DNA from: Allodiplogaster sudhausi
Lineage: Eukaryota > Nematoda > Chromadorea > Rhabditida > Diplogasteridae
Direction of reading: 5' to 3'
Assembly: GCA_945643635.1 (NCBI GenBank)
Contig: CALZFC010000018.1
Coordinates: forward strand, 5,665,001-5,729,000
DNA length: 64,000 bases
Shown here: positions 33,301 through 39,667 of the stretch, in pieces
How the letters are laid out: each line of letters starts with the position of its first letter
Numbering within the stretch: the first letter of the stretch is position 1
Notes under the pieces: generated by a model
Database searches by the model: none
Seen by the model: the letters and a program-made list of their open reading frames with translations, nothing else
What the model was told of the DNA's origin: nothing
Translations under genes and position numbers: made by a program

Positions 33301-34581
33301 GGGTTTCGATTTTTTAAAATTAATATTTATTTATTTGTTTTGTTGATATTAAATTTTACTGAAATAAACTAAATAACTTAAAAAAATTGTAATAATTTTT
33401 TTTTCTTGAGATTCGCTCTCTGCTTCTCTGAAGAGGAACCGCCGACCGGCGTTCTCTGCACGAGCCCCGACCGCGTCATCGAAGTCTTCCCCGAAAGGAG
33501 CATGCTGATTATAACTGATTCTAGTTCGGGGAATTGTTTAATTAATTAATTAATTTTCTAATTAAATATTTTACCCTTCCTCTCCAACTGCTCAGAAATG
33601 CTCGAAAGTGAATGGCATTTCAATATTTAGAATAAAAATAAATGGGTGAAGAATAGTAAAAGTTGTTTTCCTCAAAAAAAATTACAAAAAGAAAAAAAAA
33701 ATGAATGAACAAACATAAATAAGAAACACAAATATATTTAAATAAATAAATTCAGACAGTGTCGTGCCGCTTGAGATCCCGGCGTACGCCTTCAATCGAC
33801 TCAGAGTTGCATTCAAGCAAAACTATGTCAGCGTTAATTTCTCACACAATTTCTACTTGTTTCCTACTTTTTAAGTTTTTTTTATACCGATATTTTTTTA
33901 TATTTGTTGTTAAATTTCTAAAAAAATTTAAATATACAATATATATATTTTTAAGATTGAACTTGGCTACGATATGCTGAGCGAATCCGTTCCTGGCGGC
34001 CGAATTCCGATGGCCTTCCCTTATAATTTTCAGAGGTGCATTTTCTTTACCAAGATTAACATATATTATTTCATTGGTTAACTATATATATAAATATATA
34101 TATATATAGGTATATAGTTTTTTGAGAAGTTTCCCTTTACAGATTACAGAAACTATCTATTATGAAACAATATTAATCTCGCACTTTAAGGGAGAAAAGT
34201 TTTTTTTAACGTATTTTTCTTTTGCAGAGGCAAGAAAGCCAAGGAATCGAGTGTCTTCTTCATTGATCTCGTGCAGTCGAGTCGTTGCGATGTGCGCATT
34301 TCTACGGTAGAATTTGTTTTGTTAAATGAAATTATATTTTGTTTTTTATTATTAATATACATTCTTGTTATCAACCCAGCGCATCCTTTAATGCAAAAAG
34401 TTAAAAATATATATGTAAATACTTAAACAAGAATTTTTTTCATACATTTCATGTTAAAAAAAATAACTTTTAGATATGAAAAGGAAAAGAAAAACATTTA
34501 TTAGCCGATAAATTACAGGAGAATTCTGTGAAGAATTGCGCCCGAGTCGAACACTGCGATGCTCTTCTTATGGACAAATAA
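2502..34581 (+). CDS. Gene A: multi-module secreted Cys-rich/Thr-rich protein (38 exons, one frameshift)
   Basis: Exon phases join consistently from a signal-peptide exon (2502-2585, 28 residues, hydrophobic core LVALVVILAVV) to a TAA ending at 34581, about 1,433 codons. Order: signal peptide; B-C module 1; B-C module 2 with Thr linker; five E-F modules with G and Thr-rich D linkers; a C-terminal domain. Modules are 60-110 residues with 6-9 Cys, N-glycosylation sequons (NHS, NCT) and a conserved CxC ending, reminiscent of three-finger/ET-type extracellular domains of nematodes (inference, not proven). There is no transmembrane segment, so the product is probably secreted. Introns carry an 8-kb DNA transposon, a 9.7-kb BEL/Pao insertion and a 1.4-kb fold-back element. 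The exon ending at 31486 is one base longer than its gene 2 counterpart and ends in an in-frame TGA, so the C-terminal domain may be lost unless another donor is used. Confidence 0.75.
2915..3895 (+). repeat. Left inner inverted repeat of the 8-kb transposon
   Basis: Reverse complement of 9503-10485 with only scattered single-base differences seen. It contains a 70-codon open frame (from 3403) mirrored in the right arm at 9995; this is most likely chance coding in repeat DNA. Confidence 0.9.
3929..4217 (-). pseudogene. EGF-like plus transmembrane gene fragment inside the transposon
   Basis: Two exons on the minus strand join in phase 1. Exon 4217-4118 encodes an EGF-like domain with six Cys (pattern C-x-C-x5-C-x9-C-x-C-x8-C; ends DGFSGVMC). 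Exon 4042-3929 encodes GMSVTLFVIVAVLVIILLVF, a hydrophobic transmembrane span, then a basic tail (KTCKAQKRS), and has a possible donor at 3928. No signal peptide or upstream ligand-binding exon is recognisable, and downstream the frame runs into the inverted repeat. EGF followed by a membrane span is a host cell-surface layout, not a transposase feature, so this looks like a captured host gene fragment. It could also be an element gene used as an accessory protein. Confidence 0.6.
4625..8921 (-). CDS. Putative DDE-type transposase of an unnamed metazoan family (12 exons, 1,210 residues)
   Basis: Exons on the minus strand: 8921-8686, 8632-8515, 8465-8204, 8119-7396, 7343-7218, 7158-7026, 6974-6264 (with a 48-nt in-frame intron after CDRCELLK), 6209-6116, 6035-5251, 5165-4893, 4843-4625. 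Every junction is in phase and the sum is 1,211 codons. Landmarks: N-terminal Cys/His motif ICDKHxxELGTDW (about 127-139); DHC/SC/CDRC Cys cluster (588-623); Asp-702 in LDWAMK; Asp-783 in LRSDNAGCYK; AGKSACDR with Asp-824; C2H2 finger (Cys 982, 987, His 1000, 1006); acidic tail. I recall the same motif series in uncharacterised proteins widespread in cnidarians and other invertebrates. The acidic-residue trio resembles a DDE/D nuclease core, and lying between the transposon ends supports a transposase. Oddity: the first exon begins with a Leu-rich, signal-like stretch, so the true start may differ. Confidence 0.75.
8922..9502. other. Non-coding interior of the 8-kb transposon
   Basis: Between the putative transposase start and the right inverted repeat. 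It contains a poly-C/pyrimidine run at about 9126-9152 and overlapping chance frames on both strands. It is the likely promoter region of the transposase gene, but no specific element is recognisable. Confidence 0.5.
9503..10485 (-). repeat. Right inner inverted repeat of the 8-kb transposon
   Basis: Inverted copy of 2915-3895. The differences noticed include C/T and A/G changes within the shared 70-codon frame. The near-identity contrasts with the diverged outer 200 bp. Confidence 0.9.
10700..11478 (+). CDS. Gene A module 1: B1 (10700-10847), C1 (11180-11334), G1 (11437-11478)
   Basis: B1 starts VKCADWQ and holds five Cys; it ends in phase 1. C1 supplies FDKVVCTCNDCKLFIRDVNE, a CxCxxC ending followed by a probable helix, and closes in phase 0. 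G1 is a 14-residue spacer (KAVLGSSLPELE). The C1 acceptor is TTTTTAAG. B1 begins exactly one base after the transposon's right TTAA, whose AAG serves as acceptor. B plus C together resemble one small disulphide domain split by an intron. Confidence 0.8.
11770..12557 (+). CDS. Gene A module 2: B2 (11770-11920), C2 (12183-12340), G2/D2 (12450-12557)
   Basis: B2 (FNCPDWQ...CDI) and C2 (FDKAACICNDCKLFIRDVNE) repeat module 1 with the same phases. G2/D2 is a fused exon: LKAILGTPLP, then a Thr-rich run, then KCKRHHKE, the tail seen in all D linkers. A (GA)n tract lies just after the B2 donor (GTCAGT). Thr-rich linkers of this kind are usually O-glycosylated stalks. Confidence 0.8.
12808..13952 (+). 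CDS. Gene A module 3: E3, F3, G3, D3
   Basis: E3 (12808-12994) begins IACYNWETTLMNHSVSC and ends in phase 1 inside GCEI. F3 (13169-13353) begins NWNHHDFLNVTCVCG, has a C-terminal helical region and ends VTIEEVRST. G3 (13586-13623) is LKKILQGTSTST. D3 (13868-13952) is a Thr-rich linker ending KCDPHHE. E3 is the most diverged E exon of gene A (SCEALIVYQPDC against SCDALVENFPNC elsewhere). Donors are unusual: GTCAGA after E, GTAACA after F, GTTTCT after D. Confidence 0.8.
13665..13735. mobile_element. MITE fragment (CCGTATTTTCTCTATTAG family)
   Basis: Partial copy of the element seen whole at 26182-26568, located in the G3-D3 intron. Confidence 0.5.
13781..13846. repeat. (TA)n microsatellite in the G3-D3 intron
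   Basis: Nearly pure AT repeat, with its counterpart at the same intron position in the next module (24901-24973). Confidence 0.9.
14168..14813 (+). CDS. Gene A module 4, first half: E4 (14168-14354), F4 (14629-14813)
   Basis: E4 (NISCYNWETTYINHSVSC) and F4 (NWKYHHLLDVTCVCG, ending VTIEEVRST) are intact. Their G4 and D4 partners lie at 24704-25079, beyond the BEL/Pao insertion, so intron F4-G4 is now about 9.9 kb. Confidence 0.8.
14886..15231 (-). repeat. BEL/Pao left LTR (3' LTR of the full copy)
   Basis: 346 bp starting TGTCGGCAAG and ending CGCAACA on the element strand. Matches 23254-23599 at an offset of 8,368 with one difference noticed (CATCAAATCG against CATAAAATCG). Confidence 0.85.
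15264..18659 (-). CDS. BEL/Pao integrase C-terminal end fused to an env-like glycoprotein frame
   Basis: A 1,131-codon open frame. The first about 170 residues are the end of the integrase, including the glutamate-bearing region and the C-terminal domain with the RDDWPLGRI motif. After a basic linker comes a hydrophobic segment (about residues 240-255) that could be an env signal peptide, then a long Cys-rich ectodomain with NxT/NxS sites, an internal membrane span near residues 565-585, a second Cys-rich part starting near 650 that resembles the phlebovirus-type fusion glycoprotein known from nematode BEL elements, and a C-terminal membrane anchor. Env is normally expressed by splicing; no site was assigned. 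This half of the element is open although pol upstream is broken. Confidence 0.75.
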   Translation of the reverse strand: MVKEVKVCLRSTTGKKKIEADELQTLMAGIEAILNNRPLIQTGDDGEVLRPQDLLQPLVNTTLHSFEFDDYDEDQPKHKLLDAWEATNELLEKFWDIWTRHYIPALRERHQQFMKQNRSRTNRAPTIGEVVIVVYELKKRDDWPLGRIVKLHEGTDGNIRTATVRMKNGRELKRSVTHLLALEGEGDTLPAEVTEEATDTTVDAADAVDKRAQEKNQPEGTSKNTTQRRYNLRSIAKQAVASMFLILIFGNGTLASRCPNDKAPLGSQLYFLEECQEYGVAAFKKPDGSLCHLSRECPGNALRSESGDLCGPQCSCEEWASGCSHYQGMFTHNSSSKNEKTKAILADMKPIYCSWHPNPNCSKDELQIDVSQVMLFDNSYYPLKEMNIKFTEIDRAHCKGQGAKTGTCEYCTRFNCTENGTAFCFLPKQPIALLVTKQGNIAIKQWGSVSRTVYGFKKEKEECTTCSISCSNEGISATSDGVRLIAVQMEKYSTMVEHPTQQQEVRFPHSVIAIPYNVNVKMHKGSTVVFDKDIHCEARNVCENITCTLCWEAIIHLQCYPKWMIALLMAAAYILLSLAVMLLSASRCICKALKGGANSARLASRSIITVGRAVASCIGKCIPKRKRHKESRIRLVSLKKRKEAVPLLALAVILSIFTPASACDQTIIITTTEDLCQIQDDKTVICTSIDVANFNGAATGAITCLQLKDENGNPVASIQIQVEQIANKCEKQFKFATRAFEIETTSVKRCAGSGSCQENLCAIMATDEEITELGYVNRFPGVSGCLGSSGCLWNGCLSCNSACTFFKSVGRPTDNRLYEVFHCSSYLPVVTISIEFSTNNETEKQFFKMSPGMLTTIKGIQVKMNYVIEPPMPALTTAFVSDGEVVALLTPEEEREASVFPCNSSDISQCQFRKEACQCKLADDDLVKCACANGQATANAIRRCTLPQRQGSVWFEAEGSSVSVAQPTAVADLSIRIQDLELAQIESHAKCMMDSRSMVGCHSCSAGATLTYVCTSTPHAAIGHLNCDSGKALSVKCTPEAITRMTTFTSSTSEVQENCQLSCGREQIKVKINGTLKTIFDVSEQKSNTQFGLIIATRNNILALLADHMSYSIVLIASSIMVIFFVCKICM
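18711..19820 (-). pseudogene. BEL/Pao integrase region, broken by two stop codons
   Basis: Residues of the H2C2 integrase zinc module (DAHVRSAH ... CNSC) lie near 19170-19060. A TAG at 18971-18969 separates this from the catalytic core, where LDYFGP and ITDNATCF carry the first two acidic residues. A TAA at 18713-18711 then separates the core from the frame that continues into env. All these pieces are in one reading frame, so the two stops are point lesions. The start of this frame overlaps a small rearrangement near 19.70 kb. Confidence 0.75.
19609..21998 (-). pseudogene. BEL/Pao protease, reverse transcriptase and RNase H region, broken
   Basis: 21998-21237 encodes zinc-knuckle-type Cys pairs (CLRC, CLNC) and an aspartic-protease motif FLDSGSQGSF (DUF1758-like). 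A TAA at 21236-21234 precedes the reverse transcriptase frame (21221-19959), which has the YADN box in the position of YxDD and the PFDPLGL-type connection seen as FDPLGLISP. A frameshift near 19.96-20.08 kb moves to a frame (20079-19609) with RNase H residues (LLDASGNG, ILWTDS). Asn in the active box occurs in other nematode BEL/Pao elements as I recall them, so it need not be a lesion. The polyprotein could not be made as one piece. Confidence 0.75.
22092..23192 (-). CDS. BEL/Pao gag-like protein
   Basis: 366 codons from ATG at 23192 to a TAG at 22094-22092. The N-terminal half is helical and the middle has the DUF1759-like signature (LPQFDGN-type, here IPQFDGNMNDW, then GPAKDVIAGY). After the TAG the same frame continues with CRLCESEDHHAASC and the protease, so the stop is probably a lesion within a gag-pol polyprotein. 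About 60 bp separate the start from the right LTR. Confidence 0.75.
   Translation of the reverse strand: MSKTILSNVDSLLQKLKKKLNDAEAIDFDNDSISQSEIDSLAKVTTSSLASIQVLREQLLSAMTSWDEFIDRLSNDQQVIQNDAKAKKEAGDDGVTAILDRALETMQLLKTNERTLLSSAKQIQSQGSIASLSDNASGEQATQGNQATAPPRSVFARHYHTDHNQDSRIPRLPLLQIPQFDGNMNDWRSFIQLFRSTIDSQPIPEIEKLRYLMSAITGPAKDVIAGYSVVNGATLEEEFGDMTVNRTRLHSLIHRVKKPDESISGARVVIRELTKLCRQLTETGADIEHEQMVLTIQERLPSWLLTACIREKRRAAVRNEEWTVMGMLSFCLEEVRDRRAVTEIEDQWRVKVSVATIPQTKEWKPG
23254..23599 (-). repeat. BEL/Pao right LTR, shared by the full and the truncated copy
   Basis: Matches the left LTR. It serves as 5' LTR of the full copy and as 3' LTR of the truncated env copy to its right. Confidence 0.85.
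23632..24560 (-). pseudogene. Truncated second copy of the BEL/Pao env end
   Basis: Corresponds to 15264-16192 with only a few substitutions (for example one Arg/Thr and one Ala/Val change). It ends abruptly at 24560, where gene A intron sequence resumes. Confidence 0.9.
24704..25079 (+). CDS. Gene A module 4, second half: G4 (24704-24741), D4 (24995-25079)
   Basis: G4 (LKKILEGTSTST) and the Thr-rich D4 (ending KCDRHHE) are the expected partners of E4-F4 and match G3-D3 in length and phase. Remains of the CCGTA MITE and a (TA)n tract lie between them. Confidence 0.8.
24780..24855. mobile_element. MITE fragment (CCGTA-TTTCTCTATTA family)
   Basis: Same relic as at 13665-13735, in the matching G4-D4 intron, followed by a poly-C run. 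Confidence 0.45.
24901..24973. repeat. (TA)n microsatellite in the G4-D4 intron
   Basis: Long AT repeat directly before the D4 acceptor region. Confidence 0.9.
25299..26690 (+). CDS. Gene A module 5: E5, F5 (type-2), G5, D5
   Basis: E5 25299-25485; F5 25650-25861; G5 26108-26136; D5 26627-26690. F5 belongs to a second subtype: after CVCGREREDC it reads TQPIRSKRQLRMVNPP and is nine residues longer than F3. Its partner G5 is also different (LRKILEGRK) and D5 is short. The usual Trp at the start of F is Ser here. All phases agree. The same subtype set recurs in gene 2 modules 2 and 3. Confidence 0.8.
26182..26568. mobile_element. Complete MITE with CCGTATTTT(C) terminal inverted repeats
   Basis: Left end TATACCGTATTTTCTCTAT, right end ATAGGGAAAATACGGTAAA, an inverted pair flanked by TA. 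Subterminal G/C-runs (GGGGGGGCACTATTAG type) repeat inside. It lies in the G5-D5 intron and encodes nothing. Confidence 0.7.
26984..28337 (+). CDS. Gene A module 6: E6, F6, G6, D6
   Basis: E6 26984-27170 (NISCYNWEMTLMNHSVSC); F6 27376-27560 (NWKYHHFSDMTCVCG); G6 27793-27830; D6 28274-28337. Type-1 F and G but a short, type-2 D linker (ends KCDQHHKE), so this module mixes subtypes. The intron G6-D6 holds another diverged copy of the CCGTA MITE. Confidence 0.8.
27870..28250. mobile_element. Diverged MITE copy in the G6-D6 intron
   Basis: Starts near CCCAATACCGTAGTTTCTCT and ends near ACAGAAAATATGGTATA; the interior matches the reverse complement of parts of 26182-26568 (GAATGGATCCTGGAGGCATG-like), so it sits in the opposite orientation. 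Confidence 0.55.
28642..29603 (+). CDS. Gene A module 7: E7, F7, G7 and a Thr exon
   Basis: E7 28642-28825, one codon shorter than E3-E6 (WDTYMNHS); F7 29006-29190; G7 29419-29456; Thr exon 29556-29603 (TTTTSTPTTTTTT), which replaces the D linker and leads into the C-terminal domain. All exons end in the expected phase. Confidence 0.8.
29701..34581 (+). CDS. Gene A C-terminal domain (11 exons) with a +1 frameshift
   Basis: Exons 29701-29811, 31350-31486, 31801-31861, 32252-32403, 32635-32744, 33015-33091, 33434-33535, 33756-33826, 33956-34035, 34228-34306, 34519-34581. The counterpart in gene 2 (47160-50675) is open throughout. It encodes about 340 residues with about 10 Cys, a beta-rich look (VVPLEIPAYAFNRL, LISRRISRRRYKK) and no membrane span. 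I do not recognise the family; a CUB-like fold is a guess. In gene A the exon ending at 31486 carries one extra base near 31455, which puts a TGA just before the donor. Confidence 0.65.
29815..31228. mobile_element. 1.4-kb Tc1/mariner-like fold-back element
   Basis: The ends are CAGTCCCGCTCAACATTG and its exact inverse, flanked by TA (29813-29814 and 31229-31230). Long inverted arms (about 570 bp, 29815-30388 and 30655-31228) surround a CT/GA-rich centre. No transposase is encoded. The gene 2 intron at 47271 lacks the insertion and shows the empty site. Confidence 0.85.
32084..32250 (+). repeat. CT-rich tract before a C-terminal-domain exon
   Basis: (CT)n/(CCCT)n sequence running directly into the acceptor at 32250-32251; the same arrangement occurs at 48170-48325 in gene 2. 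It may act as an extended polypyrimidine tract. Confidence 0.7.
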
Positions 34582-34907
34582 AATGGGAAGGAGGAAGTGG
34601 AAGAAAAACAGCTTATAGTCATCACCAGAAATACAATTTCGGCGGCTTCCTCGAATACCTTCCCCATTTCCGAATAAAATGTTGTTTGGTTTTGTAAGAC
34701 AAAAAACCAATTCTTATTTGTATTTGTATTCTTCAGAAGCAAGCAACTTCGGTGCGTACTTTGTTATGCTAGTAAAATCAAACTTTTAACGTATTGCTTT
34801 CTCTTCATGGTTAACTTCGGGTTCTCCTGAAACATCGACTTATAAATTTTGAACGACGTCAGTTCGCTGGATACAAATTTATAAGCAAGCGAAATTTGAC
34901 AGGATGC
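34582..34907. other. 3' flank of gene A, duplicated downstream of gene 2
   Basis: Matches about 50676-51000 with indels. It is the probable 3' UTR and flank; the AATAAAAT beginning within the stop codon region (34577) is a candidate poly(A) signal. Confidence 0.4.
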
Positions 34908-35107
34908 GATTTGACTACGGTAATCACGGGCAGCCCTCCTCTTTCGTGTGCTCTCTCGATTTGACTACGGTAATCACGGGCAGCCCTCCTCTTTCGTGTG
35001 CTCTCTCGATTTGACTACGGTAATCACGGGCAGCCCTCCTCTTTCGTGTGCTCTCTCGATTTGACTACGGTAATCACGGGCAGCCCTCCTCTTTCGTGTG
35101 CTCTCTC
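34908..35107. repeat. Minisatellite, 4 x 50 bp
   Basis: Unit starts GATTTGACTACGGTAATCAC and ends GTGCTCTCTC; four copies begin at 34908, 34958, 35008 and 35058. The related site downstream of gene 2 (about 51000-51052) has a single copy. Confidence 0.95.
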
Positions 35108-35454
35108 GATTTCTTGAGCTCTCATGACGCCATGGATGAAAGAAGGCTGCCCAATATGTAAACATCTATTACCTTTCATTTGAGAAAGGCAAAACCGTTT
35201 TTGAAACACGGACCCCTGCACAGCATCACTTTATGTACATCTGGACTACTGTCCAATGTTGACCGCGATGTTCTTAGAGTGCTGAACTAATGAGCATGTA
35301 ATTTTCACAGCTTAACAAGCTATCTGAATAGGTTCAATGATACTCTGAGAACTTATTAAAATCATAATTAGTATAGTCATCGTATTAAATGATCGCTGTC
35401 GACCTGCTCTGAACCTATTGCATCTCACAATCTCATTCTTTAAAAAAGTTATGT

Positions 35455-37217
35455 TCAGAAAACATGAATTCCCAGTTTTTATGAGCGCCACTGTAATTGA
35501 TGCGAGAGATGGCCTTTGGCAAGGCTGCAACCACGTGTACCCTGAGGACGGTCCTGAATGCTGATTATGTCAGCCATCCTATCCGCACTGCAACTTTTTC
35601 AATCTGACCATGAGCAGTTAAAATACTTCTATTTTGGACAGAATCTATCTAAAATCTCGAAGTAAACGACCATTCAGAGTAAGACAAAAACGGCACATTA
35701 TCGTTCAAGAGGTTACTAAGCTGAAGAGGGCGAAAGAACTTGAGCTGAGAGAGATGGAAAAGAAGAGAGTGGCGAGGTGGCTCTGCAATGTTACATCTAT
35801 GTTCAAAAAGCAACTAGTAGGGAAACACATACTATAGAAGAACACATACTGACTGTAAGAAGGGAGCAAGTGTATATATGGCAAAACCTTGAACGAAAGC
35901 AAACAATCCACAAAGATGAACAGAAATTTGCTAGACTGTCTCTTAATTGTCTAAGCTGTGATCATGCCCTTTTTAAGATTGGAGAGACGGAGAATTCGAC
36001 AACTTGTACTGCATTTGCAATGATTGCAAACTCTTCATTCGCGATGTTAACGAGGCCAAGGAAAAGATTGCAAATTATAGCGTATATAACGGGACGGGCA
36101 ACAAAACGATCTACTTCGAACAGGTTGACCTTTGCTACATGAGATCAGTGAATATTTTAAACGTTAGCATAAGCAATTAATAAAGCTATAAGAAAATTCT
36201 AATTTTTATTCTGACTACCTGTTAGATAAGAGATATTCTGCACACTCCGCTGACGACCACTACTCAATCTACAACTGCAGAATCTACCACTGCAGAATCT
36301 ACAACTACTCCGTCAATATCTTCCGAATTGCCCGAAACGTGTGTGACTGTTCCCAACGTTGAAAAGTTCCATTTCCTTGAAACGATAAGAACAATTATTT
36401 CTTGAACAGTTTGCTTAAAAATATATCAATTTGACAAACATAAATTCTGCAACAACTAAGACTGCTTCAATATAAAAGTTTGGTTAGATATAAAATATTG
36501 TTTGCAGGCAAGAAGATGGCGCTGCTTCGGCAACTTCAATTGTCTCGAACACTGAAGTTGGCAGCCCTTTCAACGTCTTCTGCTTTTTATGCCTTTTCTA
36601 CTAGTTGCTATTTTCTAAACCTTGCAGAGCCACCTCGCCGCTCTCTTCGTTTCCACCTCTCTCAGCTCAAGTTCTGTCGCCCTGCTCAGCTTCGTATTCT
36701 ACGGCCTTTAGAGTAGATTAATGCTGCGGCTGATTGCAAACTCTTCATTCGCGACGTTAATGAGGCCAAGGAAAGGCTTGCAAACTATTACAATAATGTC
36801 GGCGATAAAGAGAAGCCCGTCAAACGGATTAAATGCGAAGAGGTTGGGCACCTTTGCTACATGAGATCAGTGAAGTTGTAAAAGTAGGCATAAATATTAA
36901 AGTTTTAAGAAAATACTTATCTTCATTATGACTCAATTTTAGCTGAAAGCTGTGCTGGAGACTTCGCTGCCTACTACTGCTACTACACAATCTACCACTA
37001 CACAAACTATAACTATGCAGTCTACTTCCTCCAACTCGGCCGAAACGTGTGTTTCAAAATTTATTAATGTCGCTTTTTTTTTGCAAAAAGAACATTTATT
37101 ACTAAAAGCGATTGGTAATGCTAGAGATTGATTGATCGAGGTTGAGGCCAGAAAGTGAGACAACTTCGCTCACGACAGTTCCAGCTGAGCAACTGCATGA
37201 AGAAGATGATGAATTGT
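35455..37217 (+). pseudogene. Decayed paralogue with B, C, G and acidic-tail exons
   Basis: A degenerate B exon (about 35470-35569; DARDGLWQGCNHVYPEDGPEC then TGA); C exon 35979-36122 (FDNLYCICNDCKLFIRDVNE); G/Thr exon about 36225-36339; a 5'-truncated C exon about 36730-36845 (DCKLFIRDVNEAKERLANYY); G/Thr exon 36943-37051; acidic tail exon about 37132-37217 (LRPESETTSLTT ... EEDDEL), the same tail as gene 5. No signal peptide exon precedes it. Missing or broken B exons and a truncated C exon argue for a pseudogene. Confidence 0.65.
35700..36712. repeat. Inverted repeat of about 120 bp around a C-G exon pair
   Basis: 35700-35825 is the inverse of about 36595-36712 (shared landmarks GGTGGCTCTGCAA and AAGCAACTAGTAG), with moderate divergence. 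The right arm replaces the 5' part of the second C exon. Confidence 0.7.
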
Positions 37218-37287
37218 ACATTTTAAAGATATATTATAATAATTTGAATAATTAAAAGTCCTACTTTATGCTTTTGTTTGGATATAA

Positions 37288-38981
37288 GAGAGGATGTCAG
37301 TAAGACTCGAGCAGGGCCCTATTATGAACTGCCCTAGGAATTTTTTGTCGAATTTCTTCACCAAAACTGATTACAGTATACAACTCGCAACAAAATAGGC
37401 TATATTTCAAAGTTGAAAAAAATTTTCCCCTCGAGACCCAGTACAGTAATCTTTTAAATTAGATTGGTCATTAGTCGCTTCAAACTTATTATTAGACAAC
37501 CATCGAGGTACCATTCGATAGCTGATTGAACTGTTTTAATTTTGATCTTGGGAGATATTTTCGCAAAATTTGAATTTGGCCCTAAAACACGGCCCTAAAC
37601 ATTTTCAAAGGCGGTTTTTACCGAAATTAAGTATTTTATGTTCATTTCGCGACAACCGCTCCTGGATAGGCTTAAAGTACGTGAAATTTGCTACAACATA
37701 TATCTCTTTCAAAAGAATTGAAGGTCTCGCTCTTAGGTTCCCAAACGCTTGAACATGATCCTGTGTAAACTGTAACACCGTGCAAGCGCGTTCTTCGATC
37801 CATAACTGCGCTCAATGTCAATATTACAAAATCGTAAGTATATCGTCTAAGAGCTCTTAGGGAGATCTTCAAATGCTACATACATTATTTTATTGACAAG
37901 TTTCAATTTATTTGGGAAATTTCGTTATGTACAATTAGAAGGCTTAAAAAACTACTTTAAAAACATTTTTGCCCACAACATACATCATAAGAAAGAGGAT
38001 AAAATTTGCTACAAGATAAACCCCTTTCAATGGAATTCCATGCATACTATCTTTTGTTATAAATCATTAAAGTAATACCAGTAGCGTCGCTGTCATTTCG
38101 CCCAAGAATTCACATTTTAGGTTATTCGAATTAGAATATTCCAATCCTTTTTTTATACAGTTTTTCCATAAGGCCTTGTAACCCTACTCTTATGGCTTAT
38201 AACAAAAGATCGTATGTATGGAATTCCATTGAAATGGGTTCATCTTGTAGCAAATTTCATCCACTTTCTTATGATGTATGTTTCGATAGGAAAAAATGTT
38301 TTTAAAGTAGTTTTTTAAGCCTTCTAATTGTACATAACGAAATTTCCCATATAAATTGAAACTTTTCAATAAAATAATGTATGTAGCATTTGAAGATCTC
38401 CGTGAGAGCTCTTACATGATATACTTACGATTTTGTAATGTTGACATTGAGCGCTGTTATGGTCGAAGAATGCGCTCGCACGGTGTTACAGTTTACACAG
38501 GATCATGTTCAAGCGTTTGGGAACCTAAGAGCGAGACCTTCAATTCTTTTGAAAGAGATATATGTTGTAGCAAATTTCACGTACTTTAAGCCTATCCAGG
38601 AGCGGTTGTCGCGAAATGAACATAAAATACTTAATTTCGGTAAAATCCGCCTTTGAAAATGTTTAGGGCCGTGTTTTAGGGCCAAATTCAAACTTTACGA
38701 AAATATCTTCCAAGATCAAAATTAAAGCCCGTTCAATCAGCTATCGAATGGTACCTCGATGGTTGTCTAATAATAAGTTTAAAGCGACTTATGACCAATG
38801 TAATTTAAAAGATTACTGTACTGGGTATCGCGCGGAAAATTTTTTTCAACTTTGAAATATAGCCTATTTTGTTCACCACGTCGAGTTGTATACTGTAATC
38901 AGTTTGTTGAAGAAATTCGACAAAAAATTCCTAGGGCAGTTCATAATAGGGCCCTGCTCGAGTCTTACTGACATCCTCTCT
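37288..38981. mobile_element. TTAA-type palindromic element, 1.7 kb
   Basis: Ends GAGAGGATGTCAGTAAGACT and its inverse; flanks ATAA on the left and TTAA on the right. The two arms (about 840 bp each) are near-complete inverse copies meeting near 38130. No coding capacity. Shares long internal blocks with 61052-62727, and its terminal GAGAG resembles the 8-kb transposon. It lies just after the acidic-tail exon of the decayed paralogue. Confidence 0.85.
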
Positions 38982-38985
38982 TAAT

Positions 38986-39599
38986 CACTTTCAGCTTAGC
39001 ATAACTGATTGTGAGTGCTACCAACCAAATCGAATCTGCACTCTTTTTTATCCGTCGATAGGCTTCATGCTCGCTCTATTTCTTTCTCTCTCTCTCTGTC
39101 TCTCTCTGTCTCTCTCTCTCTCTCTCTTTATCTCGCTTTCTTGCTCCAACAGTCATTTCATTCCTTTCATCGCCCTCCAAAATGCAGAGCTCTCTCGTAG
39201 ATTCGCGCAACCTACAGTTGTATTTTAATGCGGTCTCCGTCGATCTGTGCAAGCTTAATTATTTCATTTGAACTCCCATACGAGAAAATCACCAAAAAAC
39301 ATAGAGCAGTTAAATAAAGAGAATTGTAAGCTTGTGGTAGTATTATTTTGAACAATGGGGACAGTAGTTCACAGCAACGAAGGCACTGGTAAAATGCAGT
39401 GTGGTAGCTTTCCCATTCCTGAAAGTGCATAAATATTAAGTGAAGTGCACTGCCCTTCAAAGTGCCAGTGGTTGCCTTCGGGAAAATTCAAGAAAAAAAC
39501 CAATTTTATTTGAATCTCATCAGGAATATTAATATTTGCTCCAAGTTAGCTGAAGCAATTCGTTGGCATTTCCTTTCAGCCACTTCATCTTCTCGCAGC
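38986..39599. other. No gene recognised
   Basis: Contains a (CT)n tract at about 39082-39127 and no exon I can tie to the family. The gene 2 leader motif begins at 39600. Confidence 0.5.
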
Positions 39600-39667
39600 G
39601 CCGGCGAGTGGTCGGCTCTTCCCTGCGCTCTCCTCTTCCCACTGTCTTCTTGGCCTTCCCTCGACCC
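39600..39667 (+). promoter_or_regulatory. Leader motif upstream of gene 2
   Basis: GCCGGCGAGTGGTCGGCTC followed by CT-rich sequence, 68 bp before the ATG; matches the motif before gene A (2455), gene 3 (52047), gene 5 (59386) and gene 4 (58481, minus). Confidence 0.5.
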
